Both the position numbers and the translations under genes were made by a program. Positions 47,030 to 56,195 of a stretch of DNA of 64,000 bases are shown piece by piece. The DNA is from Algoriphagus sp. AGSA1 (GTDB lineage: Bacteria > Bacteroidota > Bacteroidia > Cytophagales > Cyclobacteriaceae). The notes under the pieces are model-generated. The model did not search any database. It had not been told where the DNA came from and worked only from the letters and a program-made list of their open reading frames with translations. Position 1 is the first letter of the stretch, and each line of letters begins with the position of its first letter. Location of the stretch: contig NZ_JAJUWR010000004.1 in assembly GCF_021390545.1 (NCBI RefSeq), positions 181,702 to 245,701 of the forward strand. Direction: 5' to 3'.

Positions 47030-48070
47030 ATGATTGAATTGGACAAAAACTACAATAAATGGACCCTGGAGCGTATCGCCAGACATGTAGTTTATTGGGG
47101 TTTCTGGCTGACTTTTTACGGCATAGTAAACGGTTCATTTTACGAGGGCAACTACGCTGACTGGTTTTTTTATGAGATACTTTTCATGACGGTTAAGATC
47201 CCATACAGTTATTTTTTGGCATACAAGCTTTTTCCCCGATATCTTCCTCGTTCCCAATACATCAAATTAGCCCTGCTCGTGGCTTTTTATGCCTTTGTTG
47301 GAATGGTTATTCTATATTTTCTGGATCAGCTTTTTCCCATGGAAAAGTCAGGGAAGACTCAGGAGTTTCTTTCATCAAGAACCCTTTACATGTTTATTGA
47401 TCTGATTTATATAGCATCACCCGTAGTGGCAATTAAGTTGATACAACAGAATATTTTTCAGACTCGTGCAAATGAACGGCTAAAATCAGAAAAAGTACAG
47501 GCAGAACTTCAAAATCTAAAAAATCAACTTCAACCTCACTTTTTATTCAATACGCTTAACAATATTTATTCTATGGTAATATCGGGGGATCGATCAGCCC
47601 CGGGATCTATTTTGAAACTTTCAGAAATACTCAGCTATATCCTTTATGAATGCAACGTTGAAAAAGTCCTGTTAAGCAAAGAAGTCAGTTTGATAAAAAA
47701 CTACATTGATTTGGAAAAAGTACGGTATGGTGAACGTTTAGATTTGTATTTTGATATCCAGGGAAGTGTAGGGGGAGTATGTATGCCCCCACTTTTGCTG
47801 ATGCCTTTTGTGGAAAATGCATTTAAGCATGGCCCTTCGAAAGACATAAGTAATTCATGGGTCAGGATCTATCTATTTGCAAATGAAGAAGAATTGGTAT
47901 TTATGGTTGAAAATAAGATTACACCAGATGAAACCCATAATTCTCCGGTTAAAAGCGGAATAGGCCTACAGAACGTTAGGAAAAGACTTTCTTTGCTTTA
48001 CCCGGATAGCCACGAATTAATTATCAAGATAAAGGATAGTTTTTTGGTCAGGCTAAAAATTGTTCTCTAA
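47030..48070 (+). CDS. LytS-type sensor histidine kinase
   Basis: The 346-residue protein has four membrane helices in its first 150 residues (WGFWLTFYGIVNGSF through PVVAIKLIQ). The LytS histidine box follows (NLKNQLQPHFLFNTLNNIYSMV), and then an ATPase region (LMPFVENAFKHGPSKD; KSGIGLQNVRKRLSLLYP). It is divergent from the TonB-dependent receptor gene and is followed by a cognate regulator gene at 48307. It is a paralogue in layout of the kinase at 42943. Confidence 0.93.
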   Translation: MIELDKNYNKWTLERIARHVVYWGFWLTFYGIVNGSFYEGNYADWFFYEILFMTVKIPYSYFLAYKLFPRYLPRSQYIKLALLVAFYAFVGMVILYFLDQLFPMEKSGKTQEFLSSRTLYMFIDLIYIASPVVAIKLIQQNIFQTRANERLKSEKVQAELQNLKNQLQPHFLFNTLNNIYSMVISGDRSAPGSILKLSEILSYILYECNVEKVLLSKEVSLIKNYIDLEKVRYGERLDLYFDIQGSVGGVCMPPLLLMPFVENAFKHGPSKDISNSWVRIYLFANEEELVFMVENKITPDETHNSPVKSGIGLQNVRKRLSLLYPDSHELIIKIKDSFLVRLKIVL

Positions 48071-48306
48071 ATCAAAAAACCGAATCAAAACCAAAACTTG
48101 AAAATTATCAACCGCTGCAGAATATCACTTCCAATAAAACTCGAAAGCTAAACAGATAAAGATAAAATAGACATTGCCATGACAGTATCCATTCGAGGGA
48201 TATCAGACATTATGTACCTATCTACAGAAATCCAATGTATTGATCCTGTCCAATTAAAATTTGTTCGAGACAATTATACCACAAATATTAACCAGATAGT
48301 AAGTCA

Positions 48307-49020
48307 ATGAAATGCATGATAATTGAGGATGAGATTCCAGCAGTAAAAATTCTTCAGAATCATATTTCCCATTTCCCGGATCTTGAAATCACCCATATCT
48401 TCCATAATGCTGTAGAGGGAATGGTGCAGTTACAGCGCTCACCGGTTGATGTTTTGTTTTTGGATATTCAATTGCCCAAAATGTCCGGAATAGAATTGCT
48501 TCATACACTGGAATCAAGACCGTCCATTATTCTTACCACTGCATTTCGGGAATATGCACTGGAAGGATATGAACTGGAAATTACTGATTACCTTCTCAAA
48601 CCAATTTCTTTTGAGCGGTTTGTCCGCGCAGTACGCAGAATATATGGAAGCCGAAAACATCCTTTCCAATCCCCTTTAAATGTGCCTATAGAAACCGAAT
48701 ATGCTGAACCATTTATCTATATCAAACATGATAGGGAATTCATTAAAGTCAATCTGAAAGAAATCCTTTATGTGGAAAGTGTGAAGAACCATATCAAATT
48801 GGTCACCCCTTCAAAGGCGTTGTTTACCTTGATTGGTATCGGAGAAATGGAGCAAAAATTACCCAGTCACTTCATTCGGACTCATCGTTCTTATATTGTC
48901 AATACCCGTCAGATTGAACGATTTAGTCAAACTAATGTAACCATCGGAGGGAAAATTTTCCCTCTGGGGAACCTATATAAGCAGGCTTTTTTTCAATGGG
49001 TGAACAAAAACACGGTCTAA
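48307..49020 (+). CDS. LytTR-type response regulator
   Basis: The 237-residue protein has a receiver domain (MKCMIIEDEIPAVKIL, phospho-acceptor Asp at about residue 53 in VLFLDIQLPKMSG) and a LytTR DNA-binding domain (KVNLKEILYVESVKNHIKLV; HFIRTHRSYIVNTRQIERF). It probably acts with the kinase encoded 236 bp upstream. That gap could contain a separate promoter. Confidence 0.93.
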   Translation: MKCMIIEDEIPAVKILQNHISHFPDLEITHIFHNAVEGMVQLQRSPVDVLFLDIQLPKMSGIELLHTLESRPSIILTTAFREYALEGYELEITDYLLKPISFERFVRAVRRIYGSRKHPFQSPLNVPIETEYAEPFIYIKHDREFIKVNLKEILYVESVKNHIKLVTPSKALFTLIGIGEMEQKLPSHFIRTHRSYIVNTRQIERFSQTNVTIGGKIFPLGNLYKQAFFQWVNKNTV

Positions 49021-49141
49021 CTCTGATTCTTAGGCAACAATCTTTTATAACGGTATGACAAAACAGAAGTAGCAAAAGTATTTTCGAAATATCTTCATAC
49101 TGTATCCAATCAAAATAACTGTCGGAAACAAACTGAATATC

Positions 49142-49630
49142 ATGGAAAAAAGCAAGTTAATGGAAATGCATAATGTGGGTATTGTAGTGGAATCACTTGA
49201 CAGTGCCATTGAATTTTTCACAGAAATCGGGTTGACGCTTGAAGGACGGATGATGGTAGATGGTGAATGGGCCGGACGTGTTACCGGACTTGGCAATCAG
49301 TCTTGTGAGATTGCCATGATGGTTACACCGGACGGAAACTCAAGACTGGAGCTGTCACGATTTCTTGTACCTCAAACAATTGAAGACCACAGGAAAACTC
49401 CGGTAAACTCACTTGGCTATCTCAGGATAATGTTCAGGGTTGACAACCTTGACGAACTGTTGATCAGACTTAAAAAACACGGTGCTACAGTCGTGGGAGA
49501 AGTGGTTCAGTTCGGAGATATGTATCGGCTTTGCTACATCCGCGGGACAGAGGGATTGCTAATCGGATTAGCGGAACAACTCGGCCGTGGGACAGCAACT
49601 GATATTTTGGAAAAGAAAAGCAAAGATTGA
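49142..49630 (+). CDS. VOC-family (glyoxalase-like) protein
   Basis: The 162-residue protein consists of one vicinal-oxygen-chelate domain with paired beta-alpha-beta modules (HNVGIVVESLDSAIEFFTEIGLTLEG; GYLRIMFRVDNLDELLIRLKKHGA; EGLLIGLAEQLG). Members include glyoxalases, dioxygenases and resistance proteins, and the sequence alone does not choose between them. It is monocistronic by spacing. Confidence 0.88.
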   Translation: MEKSKLMEMHNVGIVVESLDSAIEFFTEIGLTLEGRMMVDGEWAGRVTGLGNQSCEIAMMVTPDGNSRLELSRFLVPQTIEDHRKTPVNSLGYLRIMFRVDNLDELLIRLKKHGATVVGEVVQFGDMYRLCYIRGTEGLLIGLAEQLGRGTATDILEKKSKD

Positions 49631-49790
49631 AATCTGAGGAGTTGCCTAAACGCCTGGGATATTTAACGTTTACGAGGATAAATAATAAAACAGTCAGCAT
49701 CAGTGTGGCTTGTCAGAATCACCCAACAATGGGATGATAAAAACGCATGCGAAAATGGCTATCTGTCCATTAAACTCAACCAATAATCCA

Positions 49791-51092
49791 ATGAAACTTC
49801 ACCTGTTTTCCATTTTCTTTTTCTTGTTTTGCAATTGGACAGAAGCCCAGACTGATTCCGCTACTTCTGCGGATTATAAAAAGTATTTCAAGGAGGTTCA
49901 AAAAACCGCCAATAACAGCAAAACGCTCTGGAAAAGAAGTCTGTATGGCCCCGTTCTTCTGATCGAACCGGAAACCCGGAAACTGTATGCCAATGAAGCA
50001 GATGGAGAAGGACGTCTCACGCTGACGGATGGAGTCTACACAGGAATATTCCCGGAAAGCCTCAACATAGCAAATACCTCGATTGACTGGGCCGGTAAGC
50101 GTTGGGCAATGGTCATGTTGCCATTAGCAGAAAATAAACAGGAAAGAATAAACCTGTTGTCACATGAGCTTTTCCATAGTGTTCAATCTGAATTGGGATT
50201 TCCGCTTACCCATTCAGAAAACAATCACCTTGACACAAAAGACGGAAGAATATATCTGCGTCTTGAACTGGAGGCATTAAAGCATGCTGTCCTGGAACCG
50301 AAACATCAAATTGCCCTTTCCCATGTCCGGAACGCATTGCTTTTCAGGGCTTACAGACAATCGCTATTTGAAGGTTCCAAAGCCGACGAAAATTCTCTTG
50401 AACTTAATGAAGGAATTGCAGAGTATTCCGGCTTGATCCATAGCGACAGAAATAAAGCTGAGACTAGGCGGCATCTCGTCGGACAACTTAGCCGGTTTGG
50501 GAAAAGCCCAACATTCGTTAGGTCGTTTGCCTATCAGACCATTCCAATTTATGGTGTATTTCTGAGAACACTAGACAAAAATTGGAATCTCAACATTTCA
50601 GGGCAAACAGATCTTTCTGAATATCTTATAACTGCATTTGATCTGAAGATTCCCAATGACCTAAACGAGCAAATTGCGAAGCTGGAAAAAACTTACAATG
50701 GAGACCTCATTTTCAAAGAGGAAACGGAACGTGAACTTGCCCAGCTCGAAAAGATTGCTACCTATAAGCAGCTCCTTGCAGATCAACCTCATGTAGAAAT
50801 CCCCCTGGAAAAAATGTCCATATCTTTCGACCCAAGAAATATTTTTCCTCTGGAGGATATGGGTACTGTTTACCCCGACATTCGCATTACTGATAGTTGG
50901 GGGATCTTAATCGTGGAAAATGGAGGATTGTTAATGAATCATTCCTGGAACAGAATCTCCATCAGTTGTCCTTTTCAGAGTTACGGACGGGGATATTCCG
51001 GAAATGGCTGGACTTTGCTATTGGAGGAGGGATATCAATTGATCAAAAATAAACAGACAGGGAATTTCGAACTGATGAAAATTAAAAATTAG
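49791..51092 (+). CDS. Secreted gluzincin-like metallopeptidase candidate
   Basis: The 433-residue protein has a signal peptide (LHLFSIFFFLFCNWTEAQ). A zinc motif HELFH follows at about residues 125-129 (LLSHELFHSVQSELGFP). About 80 residues later NEGIAEYSG appears (Glu at about 207), the spacing and form of the third zinc ligand in gluzincins. The family is not one I can name. A second region near the C-terminus is beta-rich. It probably acts in the periplasm or outside. The ATG at 49791 is chosen because it starts the signal peptide; an in-frame TTG lies at 49710. Confidence 0.7.
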   Translation: MKLHLFSIFFFLFCNWTEAQTDSATSADYKKYFKEVQKTANNSKTLWKRSLYGPVLLIEPETRKLYANEADGEGRLTLTDGVYTGIFPESLNIANTSIDWAGKRWAMVMLPLAENKQERINLLSHELFHSVQSELGFPLTHSENNHLDTKDGRIYLRLELEALKHAVLEPKHQIALSHVRNALLFRAYRQSLFEGSKADENSLELNEGIAEYSGLIHSDRNKAETRRHLVGQLSRFGKSPTFVRSFAYQTIPIYGVFLRTLDKNWNLNISGQTDLSEYLITAFDLKIPNDLNEQIAKLEKTYNGDLIFKEETERELAQLEKIATYKQLLADQPHVEIPLEKMSISFDPRNIFPLEDMGTVYPDIRITDSWGILIVENGGLLMNHSWNRISISCPFQSYGRGYSGNGWTLLLEEGYQLIKNKQTGNFELMKIKN

Positions 51093-51226
51093 TGGATTAT
51101 ATTCCAAATAATCCCGACCCAGTCCTCATACACCTTTTGAATAGCTCTGCCTTATAAACGCATTTGTCGCAGTTTTACAATTTTAAAACTAGCTCAGCAC
51201 GGATATTTGTCAATAATGATAACATT

Positions 51227-52513
51227 ATGAAATACTTTGTCCTGGGGTTGCTGCTTCTGAATTTTAACCTTACTAGCAGAGCCCAAAAAAACAGCTACTT
51301 TACTGAAATTTATACCGAAATTGGAAAAAAGGATTTTTTCAAAGCAGCAGAACTTTTGGAACTTGACAGGTCACCGCTCAGCAATACAGAAAAGAATATC
51401 CTGTCTGCCATTCTCAAAAACGCATTTAACCAAACCAACCAGTCAAAAACTGCCATTGCCAATTTATTGGACCAATCCGGTATAAACCTACCGGATTCAA
51501 TCAGACTGAAGCTACTTGAAGTCCGGCACGACAATGCCTATAAATCCTATGACTATGCTAAAGCAAAAGAGGCCGTCTCCCGTATTCTGCAGGAATTTGC
51601 ACATTTGCTTCATGCTGATCAGGTTGATGGCTATAAAAACTCCCTGAAAATATGGTCAATCCTGGAACATCAACCTCCCCAGAAAACTGAGTTTTTAGGG
51701 TCTGTTCAACAGCAAATGATCCGGGATTTGGCAGGGCTGAACAATCTCTTATTGACCACGAAAAGGGATTCCATTCCGATGATTTTTGACACCGGTGCAA
51801 ATCTCTCCACAATCACCCGGTCAGCGGCAAAGCGTCTCCAAATGAAAGTGCTTCCGGACTCCATTCAGGTGGGAACCATTACCGGAACTATGGTTTATGC
51901 AAATCTTGGCATTTGTGAAAAACTGGCATTGGAATCTGCTGTTTTCAGCAATGTTGTTTTTTTGGTGCTGGCGGATGAACACCTAGCCTTCCCCCAAATC
52001 GATTACCAGATTCATGGTATCCTTGGATTTCCGGTGATGGAATCCTTAAGACGCATTCGAATAGATCAAAACGGGCATTTCGAAGCAGGATTTTCCGGCT
52101 CTACAATCCAAAAGACCGTGAAAGCTAACATGGCTATGGATGGCTTGAGTCTGCTGGTACAATTGGAAGGAAAGCACTTTTATTTGGATACCGGAGCGGA
52201 TGAAAGCATGCTTTATCCGCGGTATTACAGTCAAAACAAAGAAGAAATTGAATCCAAGTACGAATTGGAAGAGATTCAGTTTGGTGGTGCCGGAGGGCAT
52301 GGGAAATTCCCTGGATATCAGATTGATTTCAGAATCAAGGTAAATGACACTGAATTATCATTTCCCAACACCCCCCTGTTGACAGAAAGCAGAAATGAGA
52401 AGTGGAAACATGTCTATGGAAATATCGGTCAGGATTTAATTGACCGATTCGGATCAATGACTCTCGATTTTGAGAATATGCAGCTACTATTTACACCCCC
52501 CCTAAATCCCTAA
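51227..52513 (+). CDS. Secreted retropepsin-like aspartic protease with two DTG motifs
   Basis: The 428-residue protein has a signal peptide (KYFVLGLLLLNFNLTSRAQ) and a helical region of about 130 residues. Two copies of an aspartic-protease lobe follow, with active-site loops FDTGANLSTITRSAAKRL (Asp at about 188) and YLDTGADESMLYPRYY (Asp at about 321). The flap/strand region with LGFPVMESL resembles retroviral-type proteases. Two DTG motifs in one chain would form the active site without dimerisation, as in pepsins. It is 134 bp after the gluzincin-like gene on the same strand. Confidence 0.8.
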   Translation: MKYFVLGLLLLNFNLTSRAQKNSYFTEIYTEIGKKDFFKAAELLELDRSPLSNTEKNILSAILKNAFNQTNQSKTAIANLLDQSGINLPDSIRLKLLEVRHDNAYKSYDYAKAKEAVSRILQEFAHLLHADQVDGYKNSLKIWSILEHQPPQKTEFLGSVQQQMIRDLAGLNNLLLTTKRDSIPMIFDTGANLSTITRSAAKRLQMKVLPDSIQVGTITGTMVYANLGICEKLALESAVFSNVVFLVLADEHLAFPQIDYQIHGILGFPVMESLRRIRIDQNGHFEAGFSGSTIQKTVKANMAMDGLSLLVQLEGKHFYLDTGADESMLYPRYYSQNKEEIESKYELEEIQFGGAGGHGKFPGYQIDFRIKVNDTELSFPNTPLLTESRNEKWKHVYGNIGQDLIDRFGSMTLDFENMQLLFTPPLNP

Positions 52514-52531
52514 AGTCAAAACCTCCTAGCT

Positions 52532-53122
52532 ATGTCAGCTACAACTACCGACCATTTCCAATTTCCAAGTCAAGAACAAATCCAGCTCCTACGAACCAAA
52601 TTATCCATAGAATCCAAAAATGGAATGGATTTTACAGTTAGCGCAAGCTTGGTCTGGGCTTTACTAGGTATCGTTTGGTACACCTCCCCCAAATCTGATT
52701 TTATCAATTCCGTCCTGTCATTTTACATCGGTTTCTGTACTTTGCCTTTGGCGTTTGGATTATCAAAAATCTTTAAAACCAACTGGAAACTCGAGGGCAA
52801 TCCACTTAAACCACTGGGACTTTGGTTCAACTTTGCCCAATTGTTTTATTTCCCCCTACTATTTGTCTTCCTGAAACATATGCCTGAATATTTCATCATG
52901 GCATATGCCATCATTACGGGTGCTCATTTATTCCCATTTAGCTGGCTTTACAAAAATCCATACTATGGCGTTTTTGGAGGTATAATTTCATTAGGCTCTT
53001 TTATTATCGCATGGTCCTTTTTTGAGAAGCAGACCTTCCTCGTCCCTTTTTTCACTTCCATGATGTTATTTAGTTTATCGGTCTGGCTAACAATCGATGT
53101 GCGTAAGAAAAAGCGCAACTAA
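52532..53122 (+). CDS. Polytopic membrane protein, DUF7010-like
   Basis: The 196-residue protein has about six hydrophobic segments (SASLVWALLGIVWYTS; SFYIGFCTLPLAFGLS; PLLFVFLKHMPEYFIMAYAIIT; IISLGSFIIAWSFF; SMMLFSLSVWLTIDV). It looks like the DUF7010 family of inner-membrane proteins, whose function is unknown. It starts 18 bp after the aspartic protease gene and ends 12 bp before ogt, so it is probably co-transcribed with both. Confidence 0.75.
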   Translation: MSATTTDHFQFPSQEQIQLLRTKLSIESKNGMDFTVSASLVWALLGIVWYTSPKSDFINSVLSFYIGFCTLPLAFGLSKIFKTNWKLEGNPLKPLGLWFNFAQLFYFPLLFVFLKHMPEYFIMAYAIITGAHLFPFSWLYKNPYYGVFGGIISLGSFIIAWSFFEKQTFLVPFFTSMMLFSLSVWLTIDVRKKKRN

Positions 53123-53134
53123 AAATTTTCGCCA

Positions 53135-53650
53135 ATGATCAGGTACTCCAAATATTTAAGCCCAATTGGGGATATAATTATCTGTTCTACAGAAGCTGGA
53201 ATCTGCGCTTTAGAGTTTTTTGATGTTGACTACCTTGAATCAAAACTAACAGGTTATAGAAAGCATTTTAAGCAGCCATTAATTCATGGTTCCAATTCTC
53301 ATATTGAAGTGGCAAAAAATGAACTACAGGAATATTTTTTTAAAAGCCGAAATACTTTCAACACTAGTCTGGATCCTATTGGTACAGCGTTTCAAAAAAA
53401 AGTATGGAGATCCTTACAGATAATACCATATGGTAAAACTATTTCTTACTCAAAACAAGCTTTAATGCTTGGGATTCCAGGTGCTTTTCGTGCGGTAGCA
53501 TCTGCCAATGCCAGGAACAAAATAGCGATTATGCTCCCCTGTCACAGAGTAATCGGGTCAAACGGAAAATTGACTGGGTATGCAGGAGGAATCTGGAGAA
53601 AGGAGAGATTACTTGAAATCGAAGGGGTTTTACCAGAAAGACTTTTTTAA
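53135..53650 (+). CDS. ogt: Methylated-DNA-protein-cysteine methyltransferase
   Basis: The suicide enzyme transfers alkyl groups from O6-alkylguanine to its own cysteine, repairing DNA. The 171-residue protein contains the acceptor motif MLPCHRVIG (Cys at about residue 136) and the DNA-binding helix-turn-helix segment (IPYGKTISYSKQALMLGIPGAFRAVASANARN). An upstream domain of about 80 residues is typical of Ogt. No Ada N-terminal metal-binding region is present. Confidence 0.95.
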   Translation: MIRYSKYLSPIGDIIICSTEAGICALEFFDVDYLESKLTGYRKHFKQPLIHGSNSHIEVAKNELQEYFFKSRNTFNTSLDPIGTAFQKKVWRSLQIIPYGKTISYSKQALMLGIPGAFRAVASANARNKIAIMLPCHRVIGSNGKLTGYAGGIWRKERLLEIEGVLPERLF

Positions 53651-53668
53651 ACTTCCCTTACAAAAGTT

Positions 53669-54139
53669 CTAGTTAATACCAGAAGGATTTTCTAACGACG
53701 AATTATAAGTTACAACTTCACTTACTAAAATAACCGGGCTAATGTTGGTATAATTGGCGAAATCCGCCCGTATGGAATCTCGATTCGGTCCTATTGCTGC
53801 TTGGTAGTCTTCAAGACTTTTAACGTAAAAGGTTCCAATGGCCACAAATGGCATGGGTGTATTGGGAATCCCGCTTGCAATCCCCTTTTCTATGGTATAA
53901 TTAACCAGATTTGAGCCCAAAAATCCGGCAACCATGGGCATGTGTTTGGATTCGTAGTACTCCATATCAAATTGTTTTCCTTCTTCGTAGGGGTACATGA
54001 TCGAAATCTTTATCAGTCCCTTTTCAGCAGAGTGTGAAACTCCCAGTTGTGGGGTTTCTGTCGTTTGTAGTACTGCCTCTTCAAGCATAAACAGGGATAC
54101 AACTAGAAAAACCGCCAGTTTTAAATTCAACGATACCAT
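53669..54139 (-). CDS. Secreted EthD-domain protein
   Basis: The 156-residue protein has an N-terminal hydrophobic signal-like stretch (NLKLAVFLVVSLFMLEEAVLQ) and an EthD/ferredoxin-like alpha+beta barrel domain (IKISIMYPYEEGKQFDMEYYESKHMPMVAGFLG; MPFVAIGTFYVKSLEDYQAAIGP). EthD proteins are small dimeric barrels, often beside degradation enzymes. Export of one is unusual, and whether the signal is cleaved is unclear. It is convergent with ogt. Confidence 0.82.
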   Translation of the reverse strand: MVSLNLKLAVFLVVSLFMLEEAVLQTTETPQLGVSHSAEKGLIKISIMYPYEEGKQFDMEYYESKHMPMVAGFLGSNLVNYTIEKGIASGIPNTPMPFVAIGTFYVKSLEDYQAAIGPNRDSIRADFANYTNISPVILVSEVVTYNSSLENPSGIN

Positions 54140-54464
54140 GGTTTGAATACTTATTACATTCGTGAATTAAGAGATTCGAAATTATTATTTATAAATTTAA
54201 CCCACATAAGTTTGTTGATATATCACCAGCAAAATAAATTATTTCTTTCAATTTTTGGAAAAAATCTATTTTTTAATTCAAAAAAAATATTTTAAATGTC
54301 GTATTTATACAATTTCAGACACTTAAAAAACCCTATATTTGCAACTTTTTTTTTAACTTTAAAAAGAAATAAAACTCAAATAATTTCTATATAACGCTGT
54401 AGCATAAAAACAACATAATACGTTTAGTTGAAAAAATATTACAAACACTAAAAAACCCATTACT
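54140..54464. other. Very AT-rich divergent intergenic region
   Basis: About 325 bp of strongly AT-rich sequence with poly-T and poly-A runs, most AT-rich near 54230-54360. It contains a -7 box for the lipoprotein gene. I see no gene. The base composition differs from its neighbours and may mark a transfer boundary. Confidence 0.45.
54334..54341 (+). promoter_or_regulatory. -7 box for the lipoprotein gene
   Basis: TATATTTG matches TAnnTTTG exactly. It lies about 124 bp before the ATG at 54465, implying a long AT-rich leader. Confidence 0.45.
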
Positions 54465-55001
54465 ATGAAAAACAAAACAAACATTAGCGACAAGCTATGG
54501 TCCAATTTTATGCTGATTGGACTTCTGATGATTGCCTTAGCATGCAATGAAGATGAAACATTTCCGGAAGCCCAGGTTTATGAAGTAGCCGGTGATAACT
54601 TCAAATTCTTTTCAAATCCCGGTAAATACCAGGAAATTAACAACCGAAGAGCCACTTCTGAATATTGTACATTTGACTGGAGTATAGAGAAAATCAACAG
54701 AAGTGGAAACACACTGAAGGTCGAGGTGGATGTTCCCGAAAACTGTGAAATTGACTATGAATTGATTTGGAACGGCTCTCTATTCTTTGTTGATCCTCCG
54801 GTGGCCAACGTTTTTCTAAACTTGACGTCCACAGGATGCCAAAACTCTGAATCCAGAAAAACCGAGTTACTGACATTGGATCTGAAGCAGGCTTTTAAAA
54901 ATTTGTCTGATGAGCAACTCAGGACAATCAACTTTAATATTCAAGAGGTTTGTGCAATTGTGGACTTACCCTGCAACGGAGACTGCGATGTAACAAGTTA
55001 A
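54465..55001 (+). CDS. Small lipoprotein, function unknown
   Basis: The 178-residue protein has a lipoprotein signal (NFMLIGLLMIALAC, lipid Cys at about residue 27) followed by an acidic EDETF stretch. A mature domain follows with several cysteines (SEYCTFDWSIEKIN; VPENCEIDYELIW; STGCQNSESRK; EVCAIVDLPCNGDCDV), which could form disulfides. No family is recognised. It is isolated, with an AT-rich leader and no operon partners. Confidence 0.7.
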   Translation: MKNKTNISDKLWSNFMLIGLLMIALACNEDETFPEAQVYEVAGDNFKFFSNPGKYQEINNRRATSEYCTFDWSIEKINRSGNTLKVEVDVPENCEIDYELIWNGSLFFVDPPVANVFLNLTSTGCQNSESRKTELLTLDLKQAFKNLSDEQLRTINFNIQEVCAIVDLPCNGDCDVTS

Positions 55002-55204
55002 TTCCTTGTACCGGCTCCTTGGTTCACTGTCTTTCAATAAACCAACAGTCCTCCATTTGAATCCGTCTCAATCCAGGATTTACCGGGTTAAAATCCGGTA
55101 AATCCATTTTTTACATTATTAAGGGTAAAATTTTAATAGAAACTTTGGCTTAATTAACTTTTGACAAGTTCAGAGGAAAAACAGGGGCAAACAAATCTAC
55201 TTAA

Positions 55205-55278
55205 GTCCATTCTATAAATACTTTGGCTGGCGATTGGTCAATGGATAATGTCAGAATAAGATCTTGATTCCACATCAT
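55205..55278 (-). pseudogene. Remnant of an SRPBCC gene start
   Basis: The minus strand reads M-M-W-N-Q-D-L-I-L-T-L-S-I-D-Q-S-P-A-K-V-F and then breaks off. It is closely similar to the first 20 residues of the intact SRPBCC gene at 56636 (KNQDFKLTLLVDRPPTKVF). It sits directly after the decayed copy at 55284-55546, in the same order and spacing as the intact pair, so this is the truncated second half of a duplicated junction. Confidence 0.75.
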
Positions 55279-55283
55279 CTATA

Positions 55284-55546
55284 TCAATAAAAAAATTGCT
55301 CTGATACGATTTCCCCATGCTTTAGCTCATAAAACATGATCCCATTAACCTACAATCTTCCAAAATCTTGAGCTGTAATACCCATATCCCGGCCTACGGC
55401 AATGTAATTTCCACCAATCACCGGCACAGAAGTTCTCGCACTATGAAACTCATCCACCTTGGCGACAAAATCTTTGCCTTATTCTACGAACAGCTGCTTT
55501 ACATTCCGCAAAACCGATGTAGGGAGAGTTGGATGGGTCAATTTAT
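55284..55546 (-). pseudogene. Decayed copy of the SnoaL part of the SRPBCC-SnoaL gene
   Basis: The minus strand reproduces the last 85 or so residues of the protein encoded at 56644-57408, e.g. NSPYIGFAE and VPVIGGNYIAVGRDM. There are two lesions. One extra base in the AGAATAA run after GCTGTTCGT (AAAAAA in the intact copy) shifts the frame. The CAA of the intact FGRIQIN is TAG here (FGRL-stop). The end EIVSEQFFY-stop is still identical. The neighbouring SnoaL-like gene ends exactly at its left edge. Confidence 0.85.
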
Positions 55547-55981
55547 TCAATGTTCTAAATCAGTAGCTGCTTTGTCAGTGCCATCCATATACATAGGAAA
55601 AGATTGGTGTTGATGTGTAATTTTCCATTCGTCATTTATTTTTCGAAGACATAAGGTTTCTCTGAACCAAACATTGGTTTCGCTTCCATCTGTGCGTTTT
55701 CCAGTTAAATGTTCAAGGCTATTTATGAAGGCCATATCGTTATTACAGGTTATTTCCAATTCTTTTGACTCTAATCCAATACGATTTTCAAAGGTTGAAA
55801 ACCAATCTTCCAGGTTATTTAAACCTTCATCACCTGTCCCAAAGCGAATCTTCAAAGGGGGAGCCAGTAAAAACAGCACGCAATTTTCAGCAAATGGCAT
55901 ATTTGCTTTTTCAGCGTCCTTTTCTCGAATTGCTCTGTTCAGATTTTCTTTCAGTTGTCTTATTTTAATTTCTTCTGTCAT
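55547..55981 (-). CDS. SnoaL/NTF2-like protein
   Basis: The 144-residue protein has a full cystatin-like NTF2 fold: helix IKIRQLKENLNRAIREKDAEKANMPF, then the strands NMAFINSLEHLTGKR and NVWFRETLCLRKINDEWKITHQHQSFPMYMDG. This is typical of the SgcJ/YybH/DUF4440-type group, which includes small isomerases and proteins of unknown role. Its last residues (DKAATDLEH) run straight into the decayed SnoaL copy, so the C-terminus may be fortuitous. Confidence 0.82.
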   Translation of the reverse strand: MTEEIKIRQLKENLNRAIREKDAEKANMPFAENCVLFLLAPPLKIRFGTGDEGLNNLEDWFSTFENRIGLESKELEITCNNDMAFINSLEHLTGKRTDGSETNVWFRETLCLRKINDEWKITHQHQSFPMYMDGTDKAATDLEH

Positions 55982-56195
55982 TTTTATTATGTGATGGTTA
56001 CTGATTAAAGCAGATGATACCGCTATATCTTATAATGAATTCCTATTTCACCTTCCGAAAATTGTCTTACGCCTAATAGTTTCAGTCGATTGAAATTTTG
56101 GATACACTCATTCAGTAGATAATTGTATAAATTCGACATCTGCTGACTTCGGTATTCAGGAGAAGTTCTTGTTGATTTCTGAAAGACGTTCTTTA

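Noticed and set aside
55368..55613. Plus-strand ORF across the decayed SnoaL copy, mirrored at 56710-56982
   Set aside because: It is the antisense shadow of the duplicated minus-strand sequence. Similarity between the two plus-strand ORFs only reflects the duplication.
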